NCBI GenBank assembly: GCA_934216375.1
Contig: CAKQBP010000070.1
Coordinates: forward strand, 1-6,933
DNA length: 6,933 nucleotides
Direction of reading: 5' to 3'
From: an uncultured Veillonella sp.
GTDB lineage: Bacteria > Bacillota > Negativicutes > Veillonellales > Veillonellaceae
Below, one piece after another: positions 1 to 6,430 of the stretch. Under the pieces are notes generated by a model that did no database searches, had not been told where the DNA came from, and worked only from the letters and a program-made list of their open reading frames with translations. Every line of letters begins with the position of its first letter. Position 1 is the stretch's first letter. Made by a program: the position numbers and the translations under genes.

Positions 1-102
1 AGCTTGTAGCGACCACAGGGATTATTTCATTACCTCGTTGATATCTATTTAATCTAATTAGTCTTTAATTCAACTAGTCTTTAATTCCAGTCCGAAATTA
101 AT
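1..102. other. Left-edge intergenic stretch, no gene assigned
   Basis: This stretch lies downstream of the yhaN stop codon. Two plus-strand frames are open from the window edge and close within it: one ends with a TAA at 50-52 (reading ...RDYFITSLISI) and one with a TGA at 39-41 (reading ...TTGIISLPR). Either could be the last residues of a gene converging on yhaN, but a dozen residues are too few to tell. I see no convincing intrinsic terminator for yhaN here. Confidence 0.4.
59..87. repeat. 13-bp tandem direct repeat, 16-bp period
   Basis: TAGTCTTTAATTC occurs exactly at 59-71 and 75-87, separated by AAC. It lies 16 bases past the yhaN stop codon. There are only two copies, no hairpin and no CRISPR-like spacing. 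The function is unknown, and it may be chance or slippage in AT-rich spacer DNA. Confidence 0.6.
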
Positions 103-2988
103 TTAGCTACGACTTAGTCTATGGCAATCGATGCCCATAATAGATTGAGCCATATCATATACGGAGCGTTGACAGGTAAAGAGCCAAATCTGTTGATTCT
201 TTCCAAGCTCAGCCAACAGTTCCAAGGCACTACGTTGACGATTTTCGTCAAAACGCACCAAAATATCGTCCAAGATAATCGGCAAGGATTCTACTTGATA
301 AGAGAATACCTTGGCTAGGGCAAGACGCAATGCCAAGTATACTTGGTCAGCTAGACCACTAGACCAGAATTTAAGTTCTAGTCGTTCCCCATTGTTGTTG
401 ATAAGTGCTACCCCTTTATTGATACCTAGAATATCAAGCGTATACCTCTCACCAGTTAGTCTTTCAACATAAGAGGAGGCAAGCTCTAACATATGAGGTT
501 GTTTTTCTTGTTCATATGATTGTTGAGCCTTATCCATACAATGACTTATCAATACTTGCGTAGCCCAATCTTCGAGAGCAGACTCTAATTCACTTTGTAA
601 AGCCTCTCGTTCTTGCAACATTTGGTGTTGCTCCTGGTCAGATCCAAGTGTACGCATTGCTTCAACGATTTGACCACGGCGTTCGTACAAGGTAGCCAAT
701 TTATCTTCAATAGAGGCTATTTCACGCTCAGAGTGAGCCAATTCATCTAACCAGTTATCTTTGTTGCCTTCTCGCAAACGACGATAGAACAGATCTTTAT
801 TCTCCGCATCAGGAGCAAGTAAATCCAGCTGTACCTGACTTTGCTTGTAAATAGTTTGCCACTGTTTATATTGGTCCTCATCGATAAGATGTTGACGATA
901 CTCGTTGGAACTTTCCATACCAGCTTTATGGAGCAGTTCTTGTTGACGAAGAAGTAGCTCTTTTTCCTTACGATGCCAATTATCGTATTCATTGCGGAAG
1001 CTTTTACGTTGTGCTTCCTTTTGTTCCCATACAATTTTATTTTGTTGAAAGTTCTTATATTGATTATAAATACGTTTTAATTCCGTAGGAGATACTGGTG
1101 ACTCTATTCCAAGGTTATACCACAAAGCCATCGCTTGGTCTTCAATAATGCGTAGACCTTCTTTATGCTCCGCTAAACGCTTTTCATAGCCTTCTATAGT
1201 GCGTAGTTGCTCATGATATTGATCATATTCATGTTTGAGACCAAAGAAATCATCTTCATCGAGACTCTTAGCCGCCCCTTGCGGTAACCAGTTTTGCCAT
1301 GCTGCGAGGGCTTCATCATAAATACTTTGTAAGGTATGCCCTTCCTGAATCCAACGCTCAAGATGTGCCGCTCCTTCTAAGGATGGTACAGGACTCACTG
1401 TAGGTGTAGCAGCCTTGATCAAAGCCTCTAGCTGATGTTCTACATCAGATTTACGGGAGGATAAAATTTGTAACTCATAGTTTAATTTAGACACATCAGA
1501 GTTACCATTATGAAGCCTCCAGGTAGCATACCAGAATAGCCCCATAGATAGAATCAAAAAAATAAAACCACCTATAGTATATAATGCAGATTCAAGAACC
1601 AACAGGCCTGCTAATACTACCAATACAGCAATAACAGCACCTATACCACTAATGCGTTGTAGCCATTTTGGCAGAATTGTAGGCTGTGCATCTGAACCAG
1701 AACTATTCCGTCTAGCCTCTACTCGATCTATATCCATTAAGATACGATCTAATTCACGTTCTAAATATTCTTTTTTAGCTAATTCTTCTTCACTAAAGTT
1801 AGGTAAGGATGCCCCTTCAAGGTTCGCCGTCGGCACCTCATCGGTAGCCTCTGCAGGTTTGCGGTCTTGCCAATGTAAAAGTTGTTCTTTTGCGGTGCGC
1901 AAACGACTTGCCAAACGTTCTCCATCAAACCAATTGATGTCTTCTGCCATTGGCTCATCATGACGCCACGCAGAATGTAGGGTGCGTGAAAACTCTAATT
2001 GTTCTCTAACCTTACGGATATACGCATCGCCTTCTTCGCACTCACGGCGTAATTGCTCCCATTTAGCACCTTGTTGAATAAGGTCTTCAATATCTTGACC
2101 ATAAGTTCCAAATGGGCTATCAGGACTAAAGTTAGCTGGCATCAATGCCGCTTCCTTTTCTTGCCACAATTGCATGTTATCACGAGCCCGTTTAATTTCT
2201 TCATCAAGGCGAAGAAACTCATCACGACTCAAAGCGAGCTCACTATTGTACTGCTGCATGTGCATACGTGCCTCTTCACTGCGACGATATGTATCCCACG
2301 CACGCAATACTACATCGATACCATCCCGATATTCCTTCCATTCTTTCAACTGATTTTGCAATTCCATTTCGGTTTGCTCAGTACTGTGAAAGACGGTTTG
2401 TAATTCCACATATTGCGCTTCATGCTCCGCCAACTGACTCAGCTTTTGGCGGTTTTCTTTAAGCTCATCCATCAATACATTGATGCGACGTTTACCATTC
2501 GAGGATGCTACAAGTAGGTCTGTAGCCCCTTTTTCAACATCCTTAACAGCGCCACCTAAGTGTTCTCCCCCTTCAGCGCCAAAGAATCGGGAACGAACCT
2601 CTACCTCTTGTAATACTTCAAGGCCTTGTAGGTCGTCTAATGTTAACGCAAATATGCGGTTATATGTTTTTTTATCGATGCCATGCCACCAATGTTGAGC
2701 CGGCTCTTCATGGATGGCAGGATTACCAGGACTGTAAAAGTCTAACTGCTTACCCTTACGACCGATATAGTAGCTTTCACCATTACGGTCCACATCAAGG
2801 GCCCCCGTCATAGGGCCATAAGCCTTATGAGTACCACCAAACAACAAGGTGCGCATCCCTTCGAGCAAGGATGTTTTACCACTTTCATTAGGGCCATACA
2901 TGAGTTGAACCCCATTGTCACCCGTAGTGAAAGACCAGTCGCGATACGGGCCAAATTCATCAAATCGTATGCGTTTAATGTTCATCAT
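103..2988 (-). CDS. yhaN: YhaN-like SMC/Rad50-type AAA ATPase with central membrane hairpin
   Basis: This is a 961-residue P-loop ATPase of the SbcC/Rad50/RecF type, close in length to what I recall for Bacillus YhaN (about 960). The N-terminus has a Walker A, GPNESGKTS, at residues 32-40. The C-terminus has an ABC-signature-like segment (WSSGLADQVYLALRLAL, about 875-891) and a Walker B with D-loop (LPIILDDILVRFDE, 902-915). Between them are long charged, heptad-rich stretches (about 160-440 and 500-830) expected to form an antiparallel coiled coil. The middle has no CxxC zinc hook. Instead, two hydrophobic segments at about 447-466 and 469-490 look like a transmembrane hairpin. It overlaps yhaO, its presumed nuclease partner, so the two are probably translationally coupled. 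By family analogy it is an ATP-driven DNA-end processing or repair factor, possibly membrane-anchored. The start may be the second Met at 2985. The family assignment is firm; the cellular role is inferred. Confidence 0.9.
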   Translation of the reverse strand: MMNIKRIRFDEFGPYRDWSFTTGDNGVQLMYGPNESGKTSLLEGMRTLLFGGTHKAYGPMTGALDVDRNGESYYIGRKGKQLDFYSPGNPAIHEEPAQHWWHGIDKKTYNRIFALTLDDLQGLEVLQEVEVRSRFFGAEGGEHLGGAVKDVEKGATDLLVASSNGKRRINVLMDELKENRQKLSQLAEHEAQYVELQTVFHSTEQTEMELQNQLKEWKEYRDGIDVVLRAWDTYRRSEEARMHMQQYNSELALSRDEFLRLDEEIKRARDNMQLWQEKEAALMPANFSPDSPFGTYGQDIEDLIQQGAKWEQLRRECEEGDAYIRKVREQLEFSRTLHSAWRHDEPMAEDINWFDGERLASRLRTAKEQLLHWQDRKPAEATDEVPTANLEGASLPNFSEEELAKKEYLERELDRILMDIDRVEARRNSSGSDAQPTILPKWLQRISGIGAVIAVLVVLAGLLVLESALYTIGGFIFLILSMGLFWYATWRLHNGNSDVSKLNYELQILSSRKSDVEHQLEALIKAATPTVSPVPSLEGAAHLERWIQEGHTLQSIYDEALAAWQNWLPQGAAKSLDEDDFFGLKHEYDQYHEQLRTIEGYEKRLAEHKEGLRIIEDQAMALWYNLGIESPVSPTELKRIYNQYKNFQQNKIVWEQKEAQRKSFRNEYDNWHRKEKELLLRQQELLHKAGMESSNEYRQHLIDEDQYKQWQTIYKQSQVQLDLLAPDAENKDLFYRRLREGNKDNWLDELAHSEREIASIEDKLATLYERRGQIVEAMRTLGSDQEQHQMLQEREALQSELESALEDWATQVLISHCMDKAQQSYEQEKQPHMLELASSYVERLTGERYTLDILGINKGVALINNNGERLELKFWSSGLADQVYLALRLALAKVFSYQVESLPIILDDILVRFDENRQRSALELLAELGKNQQIWLFTCQRSVYDMAQSIMGIDCHRLSRS

Positions 2989-4246
2989 TAGCCCCCATCA
3001 ATACAGTAACACCTTCAATTTCACAACGTTTCAAAGCTCGTGCCAATAATTCATCACTTAATAAATCTGCATATGCGCCTAAGCGTTTAAATTCAGGACG
3101 ATCCGCCATGATTTGGCGCGCAGTCTGTATCGCATCCCCATCTACCATATCATCATAAGCACGCAAATAATCACCTACTACATCTGTTAATAGACGTCGC
3201 TCAACTAGATTAATACTAGGTCTTGTATTAGAAATGATACGGTAAGGCATAACAAATATAGATTTACCTTTCTCTTCATTTTGAGACTCTTGCAACCATA
3301 GTTTTCGAATCCCCTCTTGCGTACATAGGCGATGTAGAGGTCCTGTACCGGACAAAACGATGGATAGCAAGATGTTTTTCTTATGCTGCTTTCGCAAGTT
3401 TTCTTTTTTACGGCGCAAAATCTCTAAGAAATCTGTTTCATTTTGCATGCCAGCAATATCTATTTTGATTTCCTCAAACCGGACAGCACAGGTGTCGATA
3501 AATCGCAAATCACAATGACCATTATGAGATACAGATACAAGATAACACCCCTTAGGTCCATGTTCTTTACGATGCAATCCTTGCGAATTACCAGCATAAA
3601 CTACGAGAGGCTCCTCGCTAAGAACTTGAGATTTATGAATATGGCCCAATGCCCAATAATCCATAGCGGCCTCTGTTAAATCAGTTAAGTTACAAGGTCC
3701 TATTACATTATGATTTTCAGAGCCTACACTAGAACCTACGGTACCATGCATAACAGCAAGGGAAAATTCATCCCGTTCAAAAGCTCTGTATTGACGAGCA
3801 TAGTTGTCGCTTTCATTACCATGACCACAACTAATACCATATACGCCACCAATTTCTATATTGTTAACGATGAGCGGGAAACGCTGTACCTGTTCGCTAG
3901 AAAATACATGTACATTATCTGGCATCTGTAATTGTGCTTTCCAGCTTTCAGCAGGATCATGGTTACCTTGTACCATATAGACATCAATACGATGCTCCGC
4001 CAAGCGATACATGGCGCGCACAAAACGGACTTGAGCCTCTAAATTATGGTCTTCGCTATTATAAATATCACCAGCTATTACAACAGCATGAACATGTTCT
4101 GTAATAGCAGTATCAATAATTTTATCTAAGGCTACATAAGTGGCTTCACTTACGGCGCGATCAACAGCGCTGCTAATACCTGTAGCATATTGAAAGGGTG
4201 CCCCTAAATGCAGATCACCACAGTGTATAAATCGAAACGGCTGCAT
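2975..4246 (-). CDS. yhaO: YhaO-like metallophosphoesterase, Mre11/SbcD-type DNA nuclease subunit
   Basis: This 423-residue protein is a calcineurin-like phosphoesterase of the Mre11/SbcD group, similar in size to Bacillus YhaO (about 410 as I recall). All two-metal site motifs are visible in order: D11-x-H13 in HCGDLHLG, D60 in IAGDIYNSED, N95-H96-D97 in GNHD, H167 in VMHG, and H202-x-H204 in GHIH. The core spans about residues 4-235. The remaining 190 residues form a capping and partner-binding region that I cannot dissect further. It probably acts as an Mn-dependent DNA exo/endonuclease with the downstream ATPase, whose reading frame it overlaps by 11-14 nt, making a nuclease-ATPase operon. 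The start is supported by GGAGGAG at 4256-4262, 9 nt upstream. No key residue is missing. The role in DNA repair is inferred from the family. Confidence 0.92.
   Translation of the reverse strand: MQPFRFIHCGDLHLGAPFQYATGISSAVDRAVSEATYVALDKIIDTAITEHVHAVVIAGDIYNSEDHNLEAQVRFVRAMYRLAEHRIDVYMVQGNHDPAESWKAQLQMPDNVHVFSSEQVQRFPLIVNNIEIGGVYGISCGHGNESDNYARQYRAFERDEFSLAVMHGTVGSSVGSENHNVIGPCNLTDLTEAAMDYWALGHIHKSQVLSEEPLVVYAGNSQGLHRKEHGPKGCYLVSVSHNGHCDLRFIDTCAVRFEEIKIDIAGMQNETDFLEILRRKKENLRKQHKKNILLSIVLSGTGPLHRLCTQEGIRKLWLQESQNEEKGKSIFVMPYRIISNTRPSINLVERRLLTDVVGDYLRAYDDMVDGDAIQTARQIMADRPEFKRLGAYADLLSDELLARALKRCEIEGVTVLMGANDEH
2992..2996 (-). promoter_or_regulatory. Ribosome binding site deciding the yhaN start
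   Basis: On the minus strand a GGGGG core (within GATGGGGGCTA) lies inside the last codons of yhaO. It is 3 nt from the first ATG (2986-2988) and 6 nt from the second ATG (2983-2985). The second spacing is more usual and the protein then begins MNIKRIRFDEFGPY, typical of this ATPase family. I favour the start at 2985, which shortens the protein by one residue. Confidence 0.6.
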
Positions 4247-4262
4247 CTATATCCACTCCTCC

Positions 4263-4461
4263 ATTAATATTCTTATTATAGTTATATATAGTAATTACAA
4301 TAATTTATTATACTACAAAACCTTAAAGATAAGTTAAAAATAACTATCATTTACCATCAAAACAATATAGTTAAACTAAACTTCTCTTAACTATTAATAA
4401 ATATAAATTATAAGATAAGCACATATTCTTTCATCATAAGATATAAATCATAATATATTTT
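4263..4461. other. AT-rich divergent intergenic region between yhaO and bioB
   Basis: This gene-free spacer should hold the yhaO-yhaN promoter. On the minus strand, perfect TATAAT boxes occur at 4275-4280 and 4307-4312, but neither has a good -35 at 16-18 bp, so I do not choose between them. An 8-bp inverted repeat, ATAGTTAA (4367-4374) with TTAACTAT (4387-4394), and a smaller one, AGTTA/TAACT (4332-4345), share the GTTAA core seen in the bioB operator half-sites. No open reading frame or RNA gene is apparent. Confidence 0.45.
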
Positions 4462-4492
4462 TTGTTAACCAATTCATGCATTAAGTTGACAA
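4462..4492 (+). promoter_or_regulatory. Candidate biotin-repressor (BirA) operator upstream of bioB
   Basis: This is an inverted repeat of TTGTTAACC (4462-4470) and AGTTGACAA (4484-4492), with 13 bases between. It closely resembles the TTGTTAACC/GGTTAACAA operators of Bacillus-type bifunctional BirA. Seven of nine right-arm bases match that consensus, and the left arm matches fully. The right arm contains the bioB -35 box, so binding there would block RNA polymerase. The motif comparison is from memory, and the regulator itself is not in this window. Confidence 0.65.
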
Positions 4493-4514
4493 TTTATGCG
4501 CGAACGTTTACAAT
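4486..4514 (+). promoter_or_regulatory. bioB promoter, near-consensus sigma-70 type
   Basis: The -35 is TTGACA (4486-4491, 6/6) and the -10 is TACAAT (4509-4514, 5/6), with a 17-bp spacer. Transcription should start near 4520-4522, giving a leader of about 48 nt. Both boxes lie inside GTTnACAA half-sites (4485-4492 and 4506-4513). This indicates a strong promoter that is meant to be repressed. Confidence 0.8.
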
Positions 4515-4515
4515 C

Positions 4516-4555
4516 AAATTGTCAATATATTATGTTTTTATTAAGTTAACAATTT
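4516..4555 (+). promoter_or_regulatory. Second dyad over the bioB start site and leader
   Basis: AAATTGTCAA (4516-4525) pairs with TTAACAATTT (4546-4555), with 9 of 10 positions complementary and 20 bases between. Its right arm sits in a 16-mer (ATTAAGTTaACAATTT, 4540-4555) that repeats the upstream copy at 4480-4495 (ATTAAGTTgACAATTT) with one difference, exactly 60 bp apart. It could be a second repressor site working with 4462-4492, or a weak leader hairpin ending just before the GGAGG at 4559-4563. Confidence 0.5.
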
Positions 4556-4568
4556 CCTGGAGGCTATT

Positions 4569-5597
4569 ATGGCTTTGCCTATAGATCAACAACCATCCCA
4601 AGTGGGTACATACGAAAAAATACTTACCATTGCAAACCGCATCATGAACGGCGGCGAAATTACAAAAGAAGAAGCAATCGAGCTAATTCATACTTCAGAT
4701 GATGATACTATGATTCTACTCGCTATGGCTGATAAAATTCGCCAACATTTCAATGATAATTCTGTGGATGTATGCGCCATTGTTAATGCTCGATCCGGCA
4801 AATGTCCTGAAAACTGTAAATTCTGTGCTCAATCCGCACACCACAACACAGGCGTTCAGGAGTATCCTTTCATGGATGAAGAAAGCATTCTCCAAGCAGC
4901 ACGTAAAGCTAAAGAGGCTGGTGCCATTCGTTTTTCCATCGTAACAAGTGGTCGTAATACTAATAATCCTGATGAATTTGATCAAATCATCCATGTATTA
5001 GGCCGTATCAAAAACGAAATTGGCCTTGAAATCTGCTGTTCTCTTGGTTTGTTAACTTACGAACAAGCACTCAAATTAAAAGAAGTTGGTGTTACTCGAT
5101 ACCACTCCAATATCGAAACAGCACCTAGTCATTTCCCAGATATTTGTACTACACATTCCTACGAAGATAAAATGTTTACCATAGATAATGCACAAAAAGC
5201 AGGCATCCGTGTTTGCTCTGGTGGCATTCTTGGACTTAACGAAACATTAGAACAACGTGTAGAAATGGCGTTCGAACTTAAACGTTTACATATTGACTCC
5301 GTGCCATTAAACATTTTGAATCCTGTTAAAGGGACTCCATTTGAAAGCAACGAAGCTTTACGTCCATTGGATATCTTACGTACCTTCGCCGTATTCCGTT
5401 TCATCTTGCCAAACGCATTGATTCGGACTGCAGGTGGCCGCGAAGTAAATCTACGAGACTTACAAGCTTATGCTCTAAAAGGTGGCCTAAACGGTATCAT
5501 GGTTGGTGGCTACTTAACTACTGGCGGTCGTTCACCTCAAGACGATCTCCAAATGATTCAAGACTTGGAGTTGACTCGCAATACAGCTCAAGTCTAA
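4569..5597 (+). CDS. bioB: Biotin synthase BioB (radical SAM), anaerobe-type
   Basis: This 342-residue radical SAM enzyme inserts sulfur into dethiobiotin to make biotin, the last step of biotin synthesis, in the cytosol. The SAM-binding [4Fe-4S] site is C79-x3-C83-x2-C86 in GKCPENCKFCAQS. Other BioB landmarks are YHSNIETAP (178-186), VCSGGILGLNE (215-225), PLNILNPVKGTPF (246-258) and IRTAGGRE (285-292). Compared with E. coli BioB, the auxiliary-cluster ligands C128, C188 and R260 correspond to C156, C216 and R286. The C97 position is Ser123 (RFSIVTSGR), and there is an extra Cys157 next to C156. This fits the Type II BioB of obligate anaerobes, reported to carry an auxiliary [4Fe-5S] cluster. 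GGAGG lies 5 nt before the ATG. There are no other bio genes nearby, and transcription appears monocistronic. Confidence 0.95.
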   Translation: MALPIDQQPSQVGTYEKILTIANRIMNGGEITKEEAIELIHTSDDDTMILLAMADKIRQHFNDNSVDVCAIVNARSGKCPENCKFCAQSAHHNTGVQEYPFMDEESILQAARKAKEAGAIRFSIVTSGRNTNNPDEFDQIIHVLGRIKNEIGLEICCSLGLLTYEQALKLKEVGVTRYHSNIETAPSHFPDICTTHSYEDKMFTIDNAQKAGIRVCSGGILGLNETLEQRVEMAFELKRLHIDSVPLNILNPVKGTPFESNEALRPLDILRTFAVFRFILPNALIRTAGGREVNLRDLQAYALKGGLNGIMVGGYLTTGGRSPQDDLQMIQDLELTRNTAQV

Positions 5598-5618
5598 AAA
5601 CCTAATATATACCATTCT

Positions 5619-5637
5619 CTACATCTAGAGGATGTAG
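5619..5637 (+). other. Short hairpin after bioB
   Basis: CTACATC (5619-5625) and GATGTAG (5631-5637) form a 7-bp stem with a 5-nt loop, 22 bases after the bioB stop. No T-tract follows, so it is not a convincing terminator. It may protect the 3' end of the transcript. Confidence 0.35.
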
Positions 5638-5680
5638 TATATAAAATATTCCCTAATGCTTTATAAATATTTTACACATA

Positions 5681-5719
5681 AAAAGAACCATCTAGTTTGC
5701 TGTACTAGATGGTTCTTTT
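5681..5719. terminator. Bidirectional intrinsic terminator between bioB and the secreted-protein gene
   Basis: A perfect 16-bp inverted repeat, AAAAGAACCATCTAGT (5681-5696) and ACTAGATGGTTCTTTT (5704-5719), has a 7-nt loop and A/T runs at both ends. It gives a terminator in either direction. It ends bioB on the plus strand and the convergent minus-strand gene, whose TAA (5718-5720) overlaps the stem by two bases. Confidence 0.92.
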
Positions 5720-6080
5720 ATTTCCATAATAAAATATAAATGGCTTGACCATTTGTGTTCCCTGCAATAGGCTCAGGATTCTCATTAAATTCTACATTCT
5801 CATACGGCGTCCCGTCTGACATGTACGCATCTACCTTCAATGTTTCCATGGTTCGATTATATCTACTGATATAAACTTTATATCGCAATTCGTCGCCACC
5901 CAGTTCATTAACTCGCAGCCACAAAAGCGCATCGTAATCACTCTTCTGTACACTGTCATTGTCAATAAATAATTGGTTTCCTGATGCATCTGGTCCAACA
6001 TAGTACCAGTCCGTTGCGTTAGTAGTCCCCCCTATACTGAGTAGCCACAAAAGTGTTAATATGGTGAATATTTTACTCAT
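5718..6080 (-). CDS. Small secreted protein, possibly Adhesin_E-like; function unknown
   Basis: This 120-residue protein has a clear Sec signal peptide: Lys3, a hydrophobic core at about 4-16 and a likely cut after Ala22 (TNA|TD). It leaves a mature acidic protein of about 98 residues with no cysteine, so it is neither a lipoprotein nor disulfide-bonded. The mature start WYYVGPDASGNQLFIDNDSV (25-44), followed by a hydrophobic LLWLRV strand (52-57), resembles the opening pattern of the surface-adhesin protein E family (aromatic start, D-N-D-S-[IV], then a W-containing strand). I hold that as a weak resemblance, not an identification. It is probably exported to the periplasm or the cell surface. 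A good ribosome binding site (GAGAGGGG, complement of 6088-6095) precedes the ATG by 7 nt. It is convergent with bioB and apparently transcribed alone. Confidence 0.85.
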   Translation of the reverse strand: MSKIFTILTLLWLLSIGGTTNATDWYYVGPDASGNQLFIDNDSVQKSDYDALLWLRVNELGGDELRYKVYISRYNRTMETLKVDAYMSDGTPYENVEFNENPEPIAGNTNGQAIYILLWK

Positions 6081-6108
6081 ATGACTGCCCCTCTCATGCT
6101 ATCCGAGC

Positions 6109-6157
6109 TGTATATTTTATAAAAGCTTAATGTGGATAAACCTTTATAAAATATACA
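6109..6157 (-). repeat. 15-bp perfect inverted repeat in leader of secreted-protein gene
   Basis: TGTATATTTTATAAA (6109-6123) is exactly mirrored by TTTATAAAATATACA (6143-6157) around a 19-base spacer. It falls within the predicted 5' leader of the minus-strand gene, ending 13 bases before its ribosome binding site. It could be a protein-binding operator (arm centres 34 bp apart, about three helical turns) or an A-U-rich mRNA stem-loop affecting stability or translation. Confidence 0.75.
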
Positions 6158-6170
6158 ACTTCTCCTTTAT

Positions 6171-6200
6171 ATAATACCAAAATTATCCCATATTTATCAA
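6171..6200 (-). promoter_or_regulatory. Candidate promoter of the secreted-protein gene
   Basis: On the minus strand, TTGATA (complement of 6195-6200) and TATTAT (complement of 6171-6176) are 18 bp apart, and TGG directly before the -10 gives an extended -10 element. The start would be near 6164, leaving a leader of about 84 nt that carries the whole 6109-6157 inverted repeat. The surrounding AT-rich sequence offers other weak TATAAA boxes. Confidence 0.5.
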
Positions 6201-6238
6201 CAATAATTAAAATTAATTACCATGTTTTTTACAAATAT

Positions 6239-6269
6239 AAGAAATTTAAAGAAATTTATTAAATTTCTT
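6239..6269 (+). promoter_or_regulatory. AT-rich palindrome with extra half-site upstream of the small-RNA promoter
   Basis: AAGAAATTTA occurs at 6239-6248 and again at 6249-6258. The second copy forms a perfect 10-1-10 palindrome with TAAATTTCTT (6260-6269). The palindrome ends 25 bases before the -10 at 6294, at about -57 to -37 from the predicted start. This position suits an activator or a regulator next to the -35. The bound protein is unknown. Confidence 0.5.
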
Positions 6270-6271
6270 CA

Positions 6272-6299
6272 TTTTTAACTCATTTACCATTCCTATAAT
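6272..6299 (+). promoter_or_regulatory. Candidate promoter of the small RNA
   Basis: TATAAT at 6294-6299 is a perfect -10. The -35 is poor (TTTTTA at 6272-6277, 16-bp spacing), which suggests dependence on an activator. The expected start is near G6306, which is where the structured RNA begins. The segment ATAATGATAAT (6295-6305) over and after the -10 resembles the first half of a Fur box, 12 of 19 positions overall, which is only suggestive. Confidence 0.5.
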
Positions 6300-6368
6300 G
6301 ATAATGTCAAATGATAGATAGAGGTAACAATTCCCTGGTTGCCGTACGTGTATTTATCTCCCGACAAG

Positions 6369-6430
6369 TAATACTAACCCCAAACCTACTACTTGTTTAA
6401 ATACATGTTTCATTTGATATTAATACTAAC
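6369..6430 (+). repeat. Direct repeat TAATACTAAC inside the small RNA
   Basis: The 10-mer TAATACTAAC occurs exactly at 6369-6378 (start of the P3 loop) and 6421-6430 (the tail before the terminator). Each copy is followed closely by a C-run (CCCC at 6378-6381 and at 6434-6437). Repetition of the same motif plus C-run suggests two equivalent target-binding segments. Confidence 0.6.

Noticed and set aside
59..87. Start of a CRISPR array
   Set aside because: There are only two 13-bp copies separated by 3 bases. Repeat and spacer lengths are far below CRISPR values.
1652..2698. Plus-strand open frames inside yhaN (for example 2053-2403, 1652-1963, 2480-2698)
   Set aside because: They lie opposite a well-conserved ATPase gene, have low-complexity or Cys/Ser-rich translations and no family motifs, and are shadow frames.
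3443..3931. Plus-strand open frames inside yhaO (3443-3679 and 3710-3931)
   Set aside because: They are antisense to a gene with all catalytic motifs intact, and their translations show no recognisable domain.
4367..4394. ATAGTTAA/TTAACTAT hairpin as a terminator or attenuator
   Set aside because: It has only 8 A/T-rich pairs and no T-tract. At most it is a protein-binding site in the divergent control region.
4716..5404. Minus-strand frames and the plus-strand alternative frame inside bioB
   Set aside because: They overlap the intact radical SAM gene and lack plausible protein features.
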